Notes under the pieces: generated by a model
What the model was told of the DNA's origin: nothing
What the model saw: the letters and a program-made list of their open reading frames with translations, nothing else
Databases searched by the model: none
Assembly (NCBI GenBank): GCA_025998675.1
Contig: AP024673.1
Span: forward strand, 1,329,221 to 1,393,220
Source: Fimbriimonadales bacterium
Lineage (GTDB): Bacteria; Armatimonadota; Fimbriimonadia; Fimbriimonadales; GBS-DC
DNA: 64,000 bases
Direction of reading: 5' to 3'
Part shown: one piece after another, positions 42,021 to 50,259 of the stretch
Position numbering within the stretch: position 1 is the stretch's first letter
How the letters are laid out: each line of letters begins with the position of its first letter
Program-made: the position numbers and the translations under genes

Positions 42021-44069
42021 ATGAAGCGCCTCTTCTCCTTTGAGCAGGAGAGCGACCTGGCGGCGGCGACGGCGAATCATACGCGCCTGCGCCTGACCGC
42101 GCGCGGCGCGACGCACGGCAAGCACGCGCTGCAGGTCGAGTTCCTCCCCGACCGCGACTGGCCAAACCTGATTTTTCGCGCGCCGACCGCATGGGACTGG
42201 CGCGGCTACGCGGGGCTGGCGTTTGACCTGTATAACCCGATGCGCGAGGCGGTGCAGTTTGGCATGCGCGTCGACGACGACCCGCGCGCGGATGGCGTGA
42301 ACCACTGTCGTCAGGGGACACACACCGCGCCGCCGGGCAGACGGCTGCGCGTCGTATTTCCGCTGGGGCGCAATCCGATGGACTACGGCATGCGCGGACT
42401 GCCCCCGCTGGGCAAAGACCTCACCCGAATCGGCGTCACGAACGCGGGGGCGATACGGCTGGAGCATATCGTCGCGTTCCAGATTTTTCTCTGGCGCGGC
42501 GACAAGCCCCGCACGCTGATTGTGGACGACATCCGCCTGCTGGAGGGCGATGAATCGCTGGAGGGCATCGTCGACGCGTTCGGTCAGTACGCCCGCGAGG
42601 ACTGGCAGGGCAAGATTCGCAGCCTGAGCCATCTGCGACGCACGCTGACGCAGGAGACGCGCACGCTGGAACGCACGCCCGTCCCTGAAGACTTCGACGA
42701 GTACGGCGCGTGGAAAACGGGACCCCAGCTCCGCGCAACAGGCTACTTCCGCACCGAGAAGGTCGGCGACCGCTGGCAGCTTGTTGCGCCCAACGGCAGA
42801 CTCTTTTTCTCGACGGGGATGGACTGCGTGGACTACGGCAACCCGACTTTCATTACGGGGCGCGACTATATGTTCCGCTGGCTGCCGCGCGAGGGCGAGC
42901 CGCTGGCAAAACACTATGGACACGCGACTGCGTTGATGGGTCCCATCAAAGAGGGTAAGACCTACAACTTCTACGCGGCGAATCTGGAGCGCAAGTACGG
43001 CGCGGACTACCCTGCCCGCTGGCGCGAGCAGACGCTGCGGCGGCTGCGCTCGTGGGGGTTCAACACCATCGGCAACTGGTCGCTGTGGGAGTGGCATCGC
43101 AACGGGCGCATCCCGTATGTGGCGACGGCGGGCGTGTGGGGCGAGCATAAGCGCGTGCCCAGCGGCAGCGACTACTGGGGCAAGATGCACGACCCGTTCG
43201 ACCCGCAGTTCGCCGTGAACGCCCGCGCGAGCATCGAACCCGTCGCCCAGCGCGTGAACGACGATCCGTGGTGCCTGGGCTTTTTCGTGGACAACGAGCT
43301 GAGCTGGGCAGGCCAGGGCGAGGACGGGGGACGCTACGGGCTGGCGTATGGCGCATTGAGCCTGCACGCCGACGAATCGCCCGCCAAACGCGCGTTTCTG
43401 GAGCAGCTGCGGGCGAAATACGGCGCGATTGAACGCCTCAACGAGGCGTGGGGCGCTAACTACGCCAGCTGGGACGCGCTCAAGCCGCCTGTGGCGTTGC
43501 CGCCCGCCGCCACACGCGCCCGCCAGCAGGATTTCGGCGCGTTCGTGCGCGCGCTCGCCCGCCAGTATTTCCAGACAATTCGCGAAACGCTGCGCGCGCT
43601 GGCGCCCAATCACCTCTACCTCGGATGCCGATTCGCATGGTACTCGCTGGACGCGGTGCTGGTCGCCGCCGAGTGGTGCGATGTGCTGAGCTTCAACATC
43701 TACGCGCCGAAGCTGGACTATGGCGCGTACAGCTTCCTCGCGCCGCTGGACAAGCCCGTGATTATTGGCGAGTTCCATTTTGGCGCGCTGGATCGCGGGA
43801 TGTTCCACACGGGGCTGGTCGCCGCCCCGAATCAGCGCGAGCGCGCCCGCATGTACGAGACCTATGTGAATAGCGTGGTAGACCACCCACTGTTCGTGGG
43901 GTGCCACTGGTTCCAGTATGTGGATCAGCCGCTCACGGGACGCGCACTGGACGGCGAGAACTACAACATCGGCTTCGTGACGATTACCGACACGCCCTAT
44001 CCTGAGATGGTCGCCGCCGCACGCCAGACGCACGGGGCGATGTATCGGCGCAGGGCGCGTCGGGGATGA
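42021..44069 (+). CDS. GH50-like glycoside hydrolase (beta-agarase/beta-galactosidase family)
   Basis: 682 residues. An N-terminal beta-sandwich carbohydrate-binding-like region (about 1-180) precedes a TIM barrel. WCLGFFVDNELSW (Glu426, acid/base) and VIIGEFHFGALDRGMFHTG (Glu584, nucleophile) match the GH50 signature, as do WREQTLRRLRSWGFNTIGNWS and HWFQYVDQPLTGR. GH50 contains beta-agarases and recently beta-galactosidases; for an organism without obvious marine agar context the latter is plausible. No signal peptide. Upstream is a MITE-like element; neither a ribosome site nor a clear promoter is seen. Confidence 0.85.
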   Translation: MKRLFSFEQESDLAAATANHTRLRLTARGATHGKHALQVEFLPDRDWPNLIFRAPTAWDWRGYAGLAFDLYNPMREAVQFGMRVDDDPRADGVNHCRQGTHTAPPGRRLRVVFPLGRNPMDYGMRGLPPLGKDLTRIGVTNAGAIRLEHIVAFQIFLWRGDKPRTLIVDDIRLLEGDESLEGIVDAFGQYAREDWQGKIRSLSHLRRTLTQETRTLERTPVPEDFDEYGAWKTGPQLRATGYFRTEKVGDRWQLVAPNGRLFFSTGMDCVDYGNPTFITGRDYMFRWLPREGEPLAKHYGHATALMGPIKEGKTYNFYAANLERKYGADYPARWREQTLRRLRSWGFNTIGNWSLWEWHRNGRIPYVATAGVWGEHKRVPSGSDYWGKMHDPFDPQFAVNARASIEPVAQRVNDDPWCLGFFVDNELSWAGQGEDGGRYGLAYGALSLHADESPAKRAFLEQLRAKYGAIERLNEAWGANYASWDALKPPVALPPAATRARQQDFGAFVRALARQYFQTIRETLRALAPNHLYLGCRFAWYSLDAVLVAAEWCDVLSFNIYAPKLDYGAYSFLAPLDKPVIIGEFHFGALDRGMFHTGLVAAPNQRERARMYETYVNSVVDHPLFVGCHWFQYVDQPLTGRALDGENYNIGFVTITDTPYPEMVAAARQTHGAMYRRRARRG

Positions 44070-44071
44070 AA

Positions 44072-44491
44072 TCAATCCGTTTGCAGGTTGCGGAACCGCT
44101 GCGCCGTGTGATCGAGGTGCAGCAGCAGCGTCTGGTACGCCTGCTCGATGCGCTGGCGGATGTGCTCGGCGCGGGCGCGTTCGGGTGAGCCTTCAGGGAA
44201 TCGGCTGGGGTCGCTCCGCGCCATCAGCTCGCGGTAGGCGCGCCGCACTTCGGCAAGCTCCGCGCCGTCGGGCAGCCCCAGCACGCGATAGGCGCGACTG
44301 AGGGCGGTCTCCTGCGCGCTCGGTTTCGGCGCAGCGGGCGCGGACGGCGCGCGCGTCGGGTCCAGCGCGTCCTGAAGTTCCTGCGCCGCCGTCGACTCCG
44401 CCGTCTCCTCGCGGATGACCTGCTCGACACGCTCGACCAGCTCGCCCCAGTGCGCTTTCATCAGCCGTGTGATCCGTCGTCCCAACGCCAT
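44072..44491 (-). CDS. J-domain-like protein lacking HPD
   Basis: 139 residues. Residues 1-65 are unassigned with an amphipathic helix (HWGELVERVEQVIREETAES); residues 66-135 read as a DnaJ-like domain (AYRVLGLPDGAELAEVRRAY RELM... IEQAYQTLLLHL). The HPD tripeptide needed to stimulate DnaK is replaced by SDPSRFPEGSPER, resembling J-like proteins of cyanobacteria. The start overlaps the preceding stop (TAATG), so it is coupled to the barrel-like secreted protein. Probably a DnaK-independent scaffold. Confidence 0.75.
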   Translation of the reverse strand: MALGRRITRLMKAHWGELVERVEQVIREETAESTAAQELQDALDPTRAPSAPAAPKPSAQETALSRAYRVLGLPDGAELAEVRRAYRELMARSDPSRFPEGSPERARAEHIRQRIEQAYQTLLLHLDHTAQRFRNLQTD

Positions 44492-45348
44492 TACAGTTCC
44501 CCCTGAATCCCGAAGGCGATAAATTCGATTGTACCCTGCTTGCCGCGCAGGGTGAAGTTGAGGCGCACTCGGTCGCCTGCCCGTTGCTGGAGCGCGAGTC
44601 GCCAGCTGAGTTGTTCCGAAGCCGTCTGATACGCCGCCGCAAGTTCGGGCTGGAGCGGCAGCGTGCGCAGGTTCACCCGCGCCGCGAACCAGTGGGTTGC
44701 CTGCACGCGCTTGCCCTCGCTGTAAAGCCATTCCAGCTGCACGGGCGCGCCGCCGAAGTCCAGCAGATAGTCCGCGCCGTAGAGCGTTTCGTAGCCGTCG
44801 GGCGAGCGGGGGCGTTCGGGCAGCTCCCAGAGCGCGAAGGCATGCGGGTCGGTTCCGAAGTGGCGTCCTGTGCCTGCCGAGACGCCGCCGCGCGCCGTAC
44901 CCACCCGCACATAGACCCCCTGCTGCCGATCCGCGCCGTTATACAGGTACGCCACGCGCATCGGCAGGTCGCCAATCGCGAACTGCGTCGGCGACTGCAC
45001 CGCCAGCACGCTTTCGCTCAGCAGCAGTCCCGCGCCGAACGGCGCGTAGAACTTGCCGACGCGCCAGCCTTCGAGCCGCTCGATGTACGCCTCGTCCAGC
45101 GCGGTGCGGGTGCGGTCGCCGCCCAGATTCTGCAGCCGCTGCGCCACATACGCGCCGTAGCCCGCCTCGTGATAGAGCTGCAGGAACACCACCGAGTGCC
45201 GCGCGAGGTCGTCGTACCAGCGCAGGGCGGTCGTGCGTTCATCTGTGCGCGCCTGCACATTGAGCCGCGCCCCGAAAAAGACCGTCGGATACTGCGCCGC
45301 CGCGCTCCCCATCAGCGCAAGGCTCACCGCCAGAGAGAATGCTCGCAT
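44491..45348 (-). CDS. Secreted, probable outer-membrane beta-barrel protein
   Basis: 285 residues. Signal peptide MRAFSLAVSLALMGSAAAQ. The mature protein alternates polar/hydrophobic strands and has many aromatic girdle residues (GYGAYVAQRLQNLG, PMRVAYLYNGADRQQGVYV, GAPVQLEWLYSEGKRVQATHWFAARVNL), ending in a strand IEFIAFGIQGEL. This is the look of a porin-like barrel of 12 or so strands; no family named. GGTACACT lies 9 bases before ATG 45348. Translationally coupled to the J-domain-like gene. Confidence 0.65.
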   Translation of the reverse strand: MRAFSLAVSLALMGSAAAQYPTVFFGARLNVQARTDERTTALRWYDDLARHSVVFLQLYHEAGYGAYVAQRLQNLGGDRTRTALDEAYIERLEGWRVGKFYAPFGAGLLLSESVLAVQSPTQFAIGDLPMRVAYLYNGADRQQGVYVRVGTARGGVSAGTGRHFGTDPHAFALWELPERPRSPDGYETLYGADYLLDFGGAPVQLEWLYSEGKRVQATHWFAARVNLRTLPLQPELAAAYQTASEQLSWRLALQQRAGDRVRLNFTLRGKQGTIEFIAFGIQGEL

Positions 45349-45365
45349 GTGCGGGAGAGTGTACC
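45349..45365 (-). promoter_or_regulatory. GG-extended -10, leaderless start of the barrel-like gene
   Basis: GGTACACT (TACACT at 45358-45363), 9 bases before the ATG. Confidence 0.6.
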
Positions 45366-45394
45366 TCATGAAAGAGATGGTGGGGATTCTGTGC

Positions 45395-45410
45395 GGTATA
45401 CTTTGCGTGC
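45395..45410 (+). promoter_or_regulatory. GG-extended -10, leaderless start of gdx
   Basis: GGTATACT (TATACT at 45397-45402), 8 bases before the ATG. Confidence 0.65.
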
Positions 45411-45740
45411 ATGGCGTGGCTCTACCTGCTTATTGCGGGCTTGCTGGAGATTGTCTGGGCGACGGCGTTGAAGTTTTCGGACGGCTTCTCGCGTTTACTG
45501 CCGACGGTGGTCGCGCTGACAACGGCATGGGCGAGCTTCTGGTTCCTGTCGCTGGCAATCCGCAAGATTCCCATCGGCACGGCGTATGCGGTATGGGTGG
45601 GCATCGGCGCGGTGGGCGTGGCGGTGGTGGGCATGGTGTGGTTCCGCGAGTCGCGCGACTTCTGGCGGCTTCTTTTTATTGGGCTGATTGTGGCGGGCGT
45701 GGTGGGCTTGAAACTGGTCTCGCGCGATGAGGGACTCTGA
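45411..45740 (+). CDS. gdx: SMR-family guanidinium exporter (Gdx/SugE type)
   Basis: 109 residues, four membrane helices. AGLLEIVWATALKFSDGFSR with the essential Glu13, and PIGTAYAVWVGIGAVG, match Gdx (SugE) rather than the EmrE drug-exporter subtype. Dual-topology proton antiporter exporting guanidinium. No guanidine riboswitch precedes it; the promoter is leaderless. Its last 14 bases overlap the murJ start. Confidence 0.9.
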   Translation: MAWLYLLIAGLLEIVWATALKFSDGFSRLLPTVVALTTAWASFWFLSLAIRKIPIGTAYAVWVGIGAVGVAVVGMVWFRESRDFWRLLFIGLIVAGVVGLKLVSRDEGL

Positions 45741-47313
45741 ACCGCAGCAGGCAGGCTACAGCTGGGCGCGCGCGTCGGCGGTGATGATGACCGCCATCCT
45801 CGCGAGCCGCCTGCTGGGGATGTTCCGCGACACAGTGATTGCCTTTCGCTTCGGGCAGAACGAACTCACGGACGCCTACCGCGCCGCGTTCCAGCTGCCC
45901 GATTTGCTGTTTTTCATGGTGGCGGGCGGCGCGCTCTCCTCGTCGCTGATGCCCGTCTTCTCGCGCTACTGGGAGACGGGACAGCGCGACGAGGCGTGGC
46001 GCGTGTTCTCCATCGTGGCGACGGTGATGGTGAGCCTCACGACCGCGCTGGTGCTGCTGCTGGAACTCATCGCGCCGCTGGCGGTCGCGCTGATGTTCCC
46101 GGGTTTCGACGCCGAGCGATTGACGCTCACGACTCACCTCACGCGCATCGTATTGCCCGCGCAGATTTGCTTCCTGCTGGGCGGGCTGATGATGGCGACG
46201 CTCTATGCCCGCAAGCACTTCCTTGCGCCCGCGCTGGGACCGAACATCTACAATCTGGGGATTATCTTCGGGGGTCTCGCGCTGGCGTTGTGGCTGGGCG
46301 TTTCGGGGCTGGCATGGGGCGCGCTGGCGGGCGCGTTCATCGGCAGTGTGCTGTTGCCGCTCGTGGTGATGCGGCGGCTGGGGAGCGCGTTTCGGCTGGA
46401 GTTCAACCTGCGCCATGAGGGGGCGCGCGAAGTGTTCCGTCTGATGCTGCCTGTAATGTTCGGGCTCTCGCTGCCCGGCATCTACATGCTGATACTGCGC
46501 GTGTTTGCGTCGTGGCTGCCTGCGGGGGCGATTTCCGCGCTGGACAACGCGAATCGGCAGATGCAGGCGCCGCTGGGGATCGTGGGTCAGGGGATTGCGC
46601 TGGCGGTGTTCCCTGCCCTGACGACGCTGGCGGCGCGCGGCGAGTGGGACGCCCTGCGCCAGACGCTGCGCCGCGGGCTGCGTCTGGTGTGGTTCCTGAC
46701 CGCCCCCGCGACCGTGCTGCTGCTTGTGCTGGCGGAGGACATCAGCCGCATCCTGCTGCAGTACGGCAAGTTCACGGCGAGCGACACGCAGCTGGTGGCG
46801 AGCGCGCTGCGGGCGTTCGCGCTGGGGCTGTTCGCATGGTCGGGGCAGGCGCTGATTGCGCGGGGCTTTTTCGCGTTGCGCGACTCGCTCACGCCCGTGC
46901 TGGTCGGCACGGCGGTGACGGTGGTCTTTGTACCCCTGTGTGTGCTGCTCATGCGGGTGCTGGCGCTGGGGCATGTGGGGCTGGCGCTGGCAACCTCGCT
47001 CGCGGCGACGCTGCAGATGGTGTGGATGGCGCGCCTGCTGAATCGGCGTATCCCCAGTGAGTCGCACACAGACGACAGGTCGCTGGGACGGTTTCTGACG
47101 GCGACAGGCGTCGCCGCCGCACTTATGGGGCTGACGGCGTTCGCGCTGCACGCGGGACTGCACGCGATCCTACCCGATTTCCAGCCGAATCTGCGCGCTC
47201 TGGTGATTGCCCTGCTGGTCGGGCTGCTGTCGATGGGGGTCTACACAGGCGCGTGCGCACGCCTGGGCGTGCAGGAGATGGATTATGTACGACGCGCGCT
47301 GCGACGCCGCTAA
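45727..47313 (+). CDS. murJ: Lipid II flippase MurJ
   Basis: 528 residues with about 14 membrane helices. ASRLLGMFRDTVIAFRFG, TDAYRAAFQLPDLLFFMVAGGALSSSLMPVFSRY are the conserved first helices of the MviN/MurJ family, and the central cavity arginines are present. Flips lipid II across the inner membrane in peptidoglycan synthesis. Overlaps gdx by 14 bases and its stop overlaps the rhodanese stop on the other strand. Confidence 0.94.
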   Translation: MRDSEPQQAGYSWARASAVMMTAILASRLLGMFRDTVIAFRFGQNELTDAYRAAFQLPDLLFFMVAGGALSSSLMPVFSRYWETGQRDEAWRVFSIVATVMVSLTTALVLLLELIAPLAVALMFPGFDAERLTLTTHLTRIVLPAQICFLLGGLMMATLYARKHFLAPALGPNIYNLGIIFGGLALALWLGVSGLAWGALAGAFIGSVLLPLVVMRRLGSAFRLEFNLRHEGAREVFRLMLPVMFGLSLPGIYMLILRVFASWLPAGAISALDNANRQMQAPLGIVGQGIALAVFPALTTLAARGEWDALRQTLRRGLRLVWFLTAPATVLLLVLAEDISRILLQYGKFTASDTQLVASALRAFALGLFAWSGQALIARGFFALRDSLTPVLVGTAVTVVFVPLCVLLMRVLALGHVGLALATSLAATLQMVWMARLLNRRIPSESHTDDRSLGRFLTATGVAAALMGLTAFALHAGLHAILPDFQPNLRALVIALLVGLLSMGVYTGACARLGVQEMDYVRRALRRR

Positions 47314-47705
47314 TCGCTCGAAACGACAGGCAGTCCCTCCCGATGCCATGCAATCATCCCGCCTTCCATATTGTAGGTATTCGCCAAACCTTTCTGGGCA
47401 GCTATACGCTGCGCAATCCCGCTGCGGTTGCCGCTACGACACACGAAGTAAATTGTCTTATCCTTCGGCAATTCGGGCAGCCATTTCTCAATAGAATCCA
47501 GCGGCTTGTTCACCGCCTGCTCGATGCGCTCGTGTCGATATTCGGCTGGCGTGCGCACATCGACAATCAGTACCTTCTCATCCGAGCGACGCTCGTACAC
47601 CTCGCGCGGCGAAACGGTCGTTTTACGCGCTGTACCTTGCGTCTCGTCGCAGCCCGACAGGGCAAACAGACTCGCAAGCAGTGCGCCGATAGCAGTCCAT
47701 CGCAT
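47310..47705 (-). CDS. Rhodanese-domain lipoprotein
   Basis: 131 residues. Lipoprotein signal MRWTAIGALLASLFALSGCD with lipobox Cys19, then a single rhodanese domain: VLIVDVRTPAEYRHERIEQAVNKPL and the active loop FVCRSGNRSG (Cys89). Transfers sulfane sulfur or senses cyanide or sulfide at the membrane surface; physiological acceptor unknown. GGAGGT 9 bases before ATG 47705 fixes the start. Convergent with murJ, the two stops sharing two bases. Confidence 0.9.
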   Translation of the reverse strand: MRWTAIGALLASLFALSGCDETQGTARKTTVSPREVYERRSDEKVLIVDVRTPAEYRHERIEQAVNKPLDSIEKWLPELPKDKTIYFVCRSGNRSGIAQRIAAQKGLANTYNMEGGMIAWHREGLPVVSSD

Positions 47706-47752
47706 GGTGTGCATACCTCCAATCGTTGGAGGCGTGCATCCACCAAAAGGAT

Positions 47753-48766
47753 TCACCCCCGCTGGGCATACCACTGTTGCACAAACGCCTGATAGTCCTC
47801 CCTGTTGTGCAGGATGGGCTGCCACCATTCGGGGTGGTTGGCGTACCACAGCACGGTTTCGCGCAGAGCGGTCTCAAAATCGGCTTCAGGGCGCCAGCCC
47901 AGCGCGCGGAGCTTGGAGTCGTCCAGCGCGTAGCGGCGGTCGTGTGCGGGGCGGTCCTTGACGAACTGGAGCAGGCTTTCTGGCTTGCCCAGTGTGTGCA
48001 GGATTAAGCGCGAAACCTCTATATTGGGGCGTTCGTTGCTCCCTGCGATGTTATAGGCTTCGCCGACCTGCCCGTGATGCAGCACAGTGTCGATGGCGCG
48101 CACATGGTCGCGCACAAAGAGCCAGTCGCGTCGCTGCTGCCCGTCGCCGTACAGGGGCAGCGGCTGGTCGTGCAGGGCGCGCACGGTGAAAAACGGGATG
48201 AGTTTTTCGGGGTACTGGCGCGGTCCGAAAGTGTTGCTGGGGCGTACAATCAGCACGGGCAGCCCATAGGTACGCGCATACGCCTGCGCCAGCAAATCTG
48301 CGCCTGCCTTGCTCGCCGCGTAGGGGCTGCTGGGCTGAAGCGGCGAGCCTTCTGTGAACGCGCCCTGCTCTATCGAGCCGTATACCTCGTCCGTGCTGAC
48401 ATGCACGAACCGCTCCACGCCGACCTGACGCGCCGTCTCCAGCATCACGAAAGCGCCATACACATCGGTGGTGATGAAGGCGTCGGGGTCTAAAATGGAG
48501 CGGTCTACATGCGTCTCGGCGGCGAAGTGGACGACAAAATGCGCGCCCTGCATCGCCGCATGCACCGCCTGTTTGTCGCGCACATCCCCATGCATGAAAG
48601 TGAAGCGTGGATTGCCCTCCACCGCCGCCAGGTTCTCCCGCCTGCCCGCATAGGTGAGCGCGTCCAGCACACGCGCCTCATAATCGGGATACTGCTCCAG
48701 AAGATACTCCACAAAATGGCTGCCGATGAAGCCTGCGCCGCCCGTAATTAGCACCGTTTTGCGCAT
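47753..48766 (-). CDS. rfbB: dTDP-glucose 4,6-dehydratase
   Basis: 337 residues, extended SDR. NAD motif GGAGFIGS (9-16), Thr125-Asp126-Glu127, Tyr149 and Lys153 (SPYAASKAG), and RPSNTFGPRQYPEKLIPF are intact. Makes dTDP-4-keto-6-deoxyglucose for dTDP-rhamnose and other 6-deoxysugars of surface glycans. rfbA, rfbC and rfbD are not adjacent. GGTATCCT ends six bases before ATG 48766; ATG 48772 would lie inside the promoter-to-start gap. Confidence 0.94.
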   Translation of the reverse strand: MRKTVLITGGAGFIGSHFVEYLLEQYPDYEARVLDALTYAGRRENLAAVEGNPRFTFMHGDVRDKQAVHAAMQGAHFVVHFAAETHVDRSILDPDAFITTDVYGAFVMLETARQVGVERFVHVSTDEVYGSIEQGAFTEGSPLQPSSPYAASKAGADLLAQAYARTYGLPVLIVRPSNTFGPRQYPEKLIPFFTVRALHDQPLPLYGDGQQRRDWLFVRDHVRAIDTVLHHGQVGEAYNIAGSNERPNIEVSRLILHTLGKPESLLQFVKDRPAHDRRYALDDSKLRALGWRPEADFETALRETVLWYANHPEWWQPILHNREDYQAFVQQWYAQRG

Positions 48767-48780
48767 AGGCATAGGATACC
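48767..48780 (-). promoter_or_regulatory. GG-extended -10, leaderless start of rfbB
   Basis: GGTATCCT (TATCCT at 48773-48778), 6 bases before the chosen ATG. Confidence 0.6.
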
Positions 48781-48799
48781 CTGCCCTTCGCGCGCACAT

Positions 48800-48816
48800 T
48801 TGGCACGAAAGTTGCT
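48800..48816 (+). promoter_or_regulatory. Candidate sigma-54 promoter
   Basis: TTGGCAC-GAAAG-TTGCT, an exact match to the -24/-12 consensus TGGCAC-N5-TTGC, in an intergenic region upstream of a hairpin and terminator. Confidence 0.5.
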
Positions 48817-48826
48817 GTAGGTAGAG

Positions 48827-48926
48827 TGGGTGGAGAGCAAAGCCTGCCCTCATAAGGAGGTTGCGACCGGAGCATCTCTTATGAGGCACATGCGCCGGAG
48901 GCGTCGCCTTCGGCGCATGCGTTTTT
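48827..48926 (+). ncRNA. Candidate small RNA between rfbB and thiS
   Basis: About 100 nt from the predicted sigma-54 start to a terminator. A nine-bp stem CCTCATAAG (48848-48856) pairs with CTTATGAGG (48878-48886), its loop presenting GAGGTTGCGACCGGAG. The only frame, a 15-codon Arg-rich one across the terminator, is probably chance. Identity unknown. Confidence 0.45.
48889..48926 (+). terminator. Rho-independent terminator
   Basis: Fourteen-bp stem 48889-48902/48906-48919 with loop GTC, followed by CGTTTTT. Confidence 0.85.
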
Positions 48927-48930
48927 AATC

Positions 48931-48946
48931 GGGTATACTCTGTGCG
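48931..48946 (+). promoter_or_regulatory. GG-extended -10, leaderless start of the thiS operon
   Basis: GGGTATACT (TATACT at 48934-48939), 7 bases before the ATG, directly after a terminator. Confidence 0.7.
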
Positions 48947-49150
48947 ATGGCGCAGGTACGCATCAACGGCAAAGAACGCGAGCTGCCCGAACCAATCTCC
49001 CTGCTCCAACTGCTTCAGGAGCGCGGTATCGACCCGCGCACGGTGGTGGTGGAGTATAACTATGAAATCGTCCCCCGCGACCAGTACGAACAGATTACCC
49101 TGCGCGATGGCGATACCCTCGAAATCGTGCAGATGACCGCAGGAGGCTGA
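48947..49150 (+). CDS. thiS: Sulfur carrier protein ThiS
   Basis: 67 residues, ubiquitin-like beta-grasp fold: VRINGKERELPEPISLLQLL, VVVEYNYEIVPRDQ, LRDGDTLEIVQMTAGG. The C-terminal Gly-Gly is the thiocarboxylate attachment site donating sulfur for the thiazole of thiamine. First gene of a thiS-thiO-nadE-glutaminase run; no TPP riboswitch is visible between the terminator at 48926 and the start. Confidence 0.95.
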   Translation: MAQVRINGKERELPEPISLLQLLQERGIDPRTVVVEYNYEIVPRDQYEQITLRDGDTLEIVQMTAGG

Positions 49151-49152
49151 CC

Positions 49153-50256
49153 GTGCGCGTACTTGTGATTGGCGCAGGGGTCATTGGCGCGGCGATTGCC
49201 TGGGAGCTGCGCCAGCGTGGGGCGGAAGTTGTGCTGCTGGAGGGGTCTGCGGAGGGCGGGCACACCTCTGCCGCTTCTGCAGGCATGGTAAATCCCTTCA
49301 GCCTGACGCCCGACGACTCCCCAGCCCTGCCCCTCTACTGGCAGAGCCTGCAGATGTACCCCGAGTGGACGCGCACCCTCTACGAGCAGACGGGAATCGA
49401 CCCTGAATGGCGGCAAGCGGGATGTGTGCGTATCGCACTCACCGATGCAGACGCTGACCACCTTGAAGCAAGTCTGGCATGGATTCGCCGCTACGACCCA
49501 CGCGCCGAGCGAATAGACAGCCACACTGCGCGTCAGATGGAGCCAGCGCTGAACCCGGAGATTGTCGACGCGATCTACATACCCAGTGAAGGCTGGGTGC
49601 ATACGGCGCGGCTCATACGCGCGCTGCATCGTGCGGTGCAACTTTATGGCGTAAACCTTTACACAGGCTCCCCTGCTCTGAGCCTGATTGTGCAGAGTGG
49701 CGCCCTGCGCGGCGTGCAGACGCCTCACGGCGTCATGGAAGGCGATGCGGTGGTCGTCGCGGCGGGCGCGTGGGCAGGCGCGCTGCTGCAGCCCCTGGGG
49801 ATACACGCCCCGACTGTGCCCGTGCGCGGCGTGATTCTGGCGCTGGGCGACCTCCCCGTACCCATTCAGCATATTCTCTCGATGCCTGGAGGCTATCTTG
49901 TACCCCGTGCAGACGGCACGGCGTTGCTGGGCGCGACGCGCGAACAGGCAGGCTATGACGCCCGCGCGACCGCCGAAGCGTATGCACTGCTGATGCATAC
50001 CCTCGCGCGCCTTGCGCCCCGCCTGATGCACGCAACGGTGCAGGGGCACACCGTCGGATTGCGCCCCGACACGCCCGACCACAACCCCTACATCGGCGCA
50101 GCAGAGGGCTTTGCAGGGCTGTACCTTGCGGCAGGGCACGCCTATCACGGCATCCTGCTTGCCCCGGCAACGGCGCGCGCCCTTGCTGACCTTATCCTCA
50201 ACGGCGCGACCGACCTGCCGATTGCGCCGTTTAATCCCAACCGCTTTATGAGGTGA
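49153..50256 (+). CDS. thiO: Glycine oxidase ThiO
   Basis: 367 residues, DAO-type flavoprotein. FAD dinucleotide motif VLVIGAGVIGAAIAWEL, then SAGMVNPF, VVAAGAWAG, and the C-terminal GLRPDTPDHNPYIGAAEGFAGLYLAAGHAYHGILLAP. Oxidises glycine to the imine used by ThiG for thiazole formation. GTG start, two bases after the thiS stop, with GGAGG ten to six bases before it. thiG is not in the window. Confidence 0.94.
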   Translation: MRVLVIGAGVIGAAIAWELRQRGAEVVLLEGSAEGGHTSAASAGMVNPFSLTPDDSPALPLYWQSLQMYPEWTRTLYEQTGIDPEWRQAGCVRIALTDADADHLEASLAWIRRYDPRAERIDSHTARQMEPALNPEIVDAIYIPSEGWVHTARLIRALHRAVQLYGVNLYTGSPALSLIVQSGALRGVQTPHGVMEGDAVVVAAGAWAGALLQPLGIHAPTVPVRGVILALGDLPVPIQHILSMPGGYLVPRADGTALLGATREQAGYDARATAEAYALLMHTLARLAPRLMHATVQGHTVGLRPDTPDHNPYIGAAEGFAGLYLAAGHAYHGILLAPATARALADLILNGATDLPIAPFNPNRFMR

Positions 50257-50259
50257 ACT

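Noticed and set aside
41976-44075. 699-codon minus-strand frame opposite the GH50 gene
   Set aside because: Antisense shadow extending through the repeat element; GH50 motifs identify the real frame.
45364-45410. Guanidine riboswitch before gdx
   Set aside because: No room for an aptamer: the promoter box is 8 bases from the ATG.
48881-48928. 15-codon Arg-rich frame (MRHMRRRRRL...) in the small RNA
   Set aside because: Arises from the GC-rich terminator palindrome; no convincing ribosome site spacing.
48926-48946. TPP riboswitch before thiS
   Set aside because: Only about 20 bp separate the terminator from the start codon, and the start looks leaderless.
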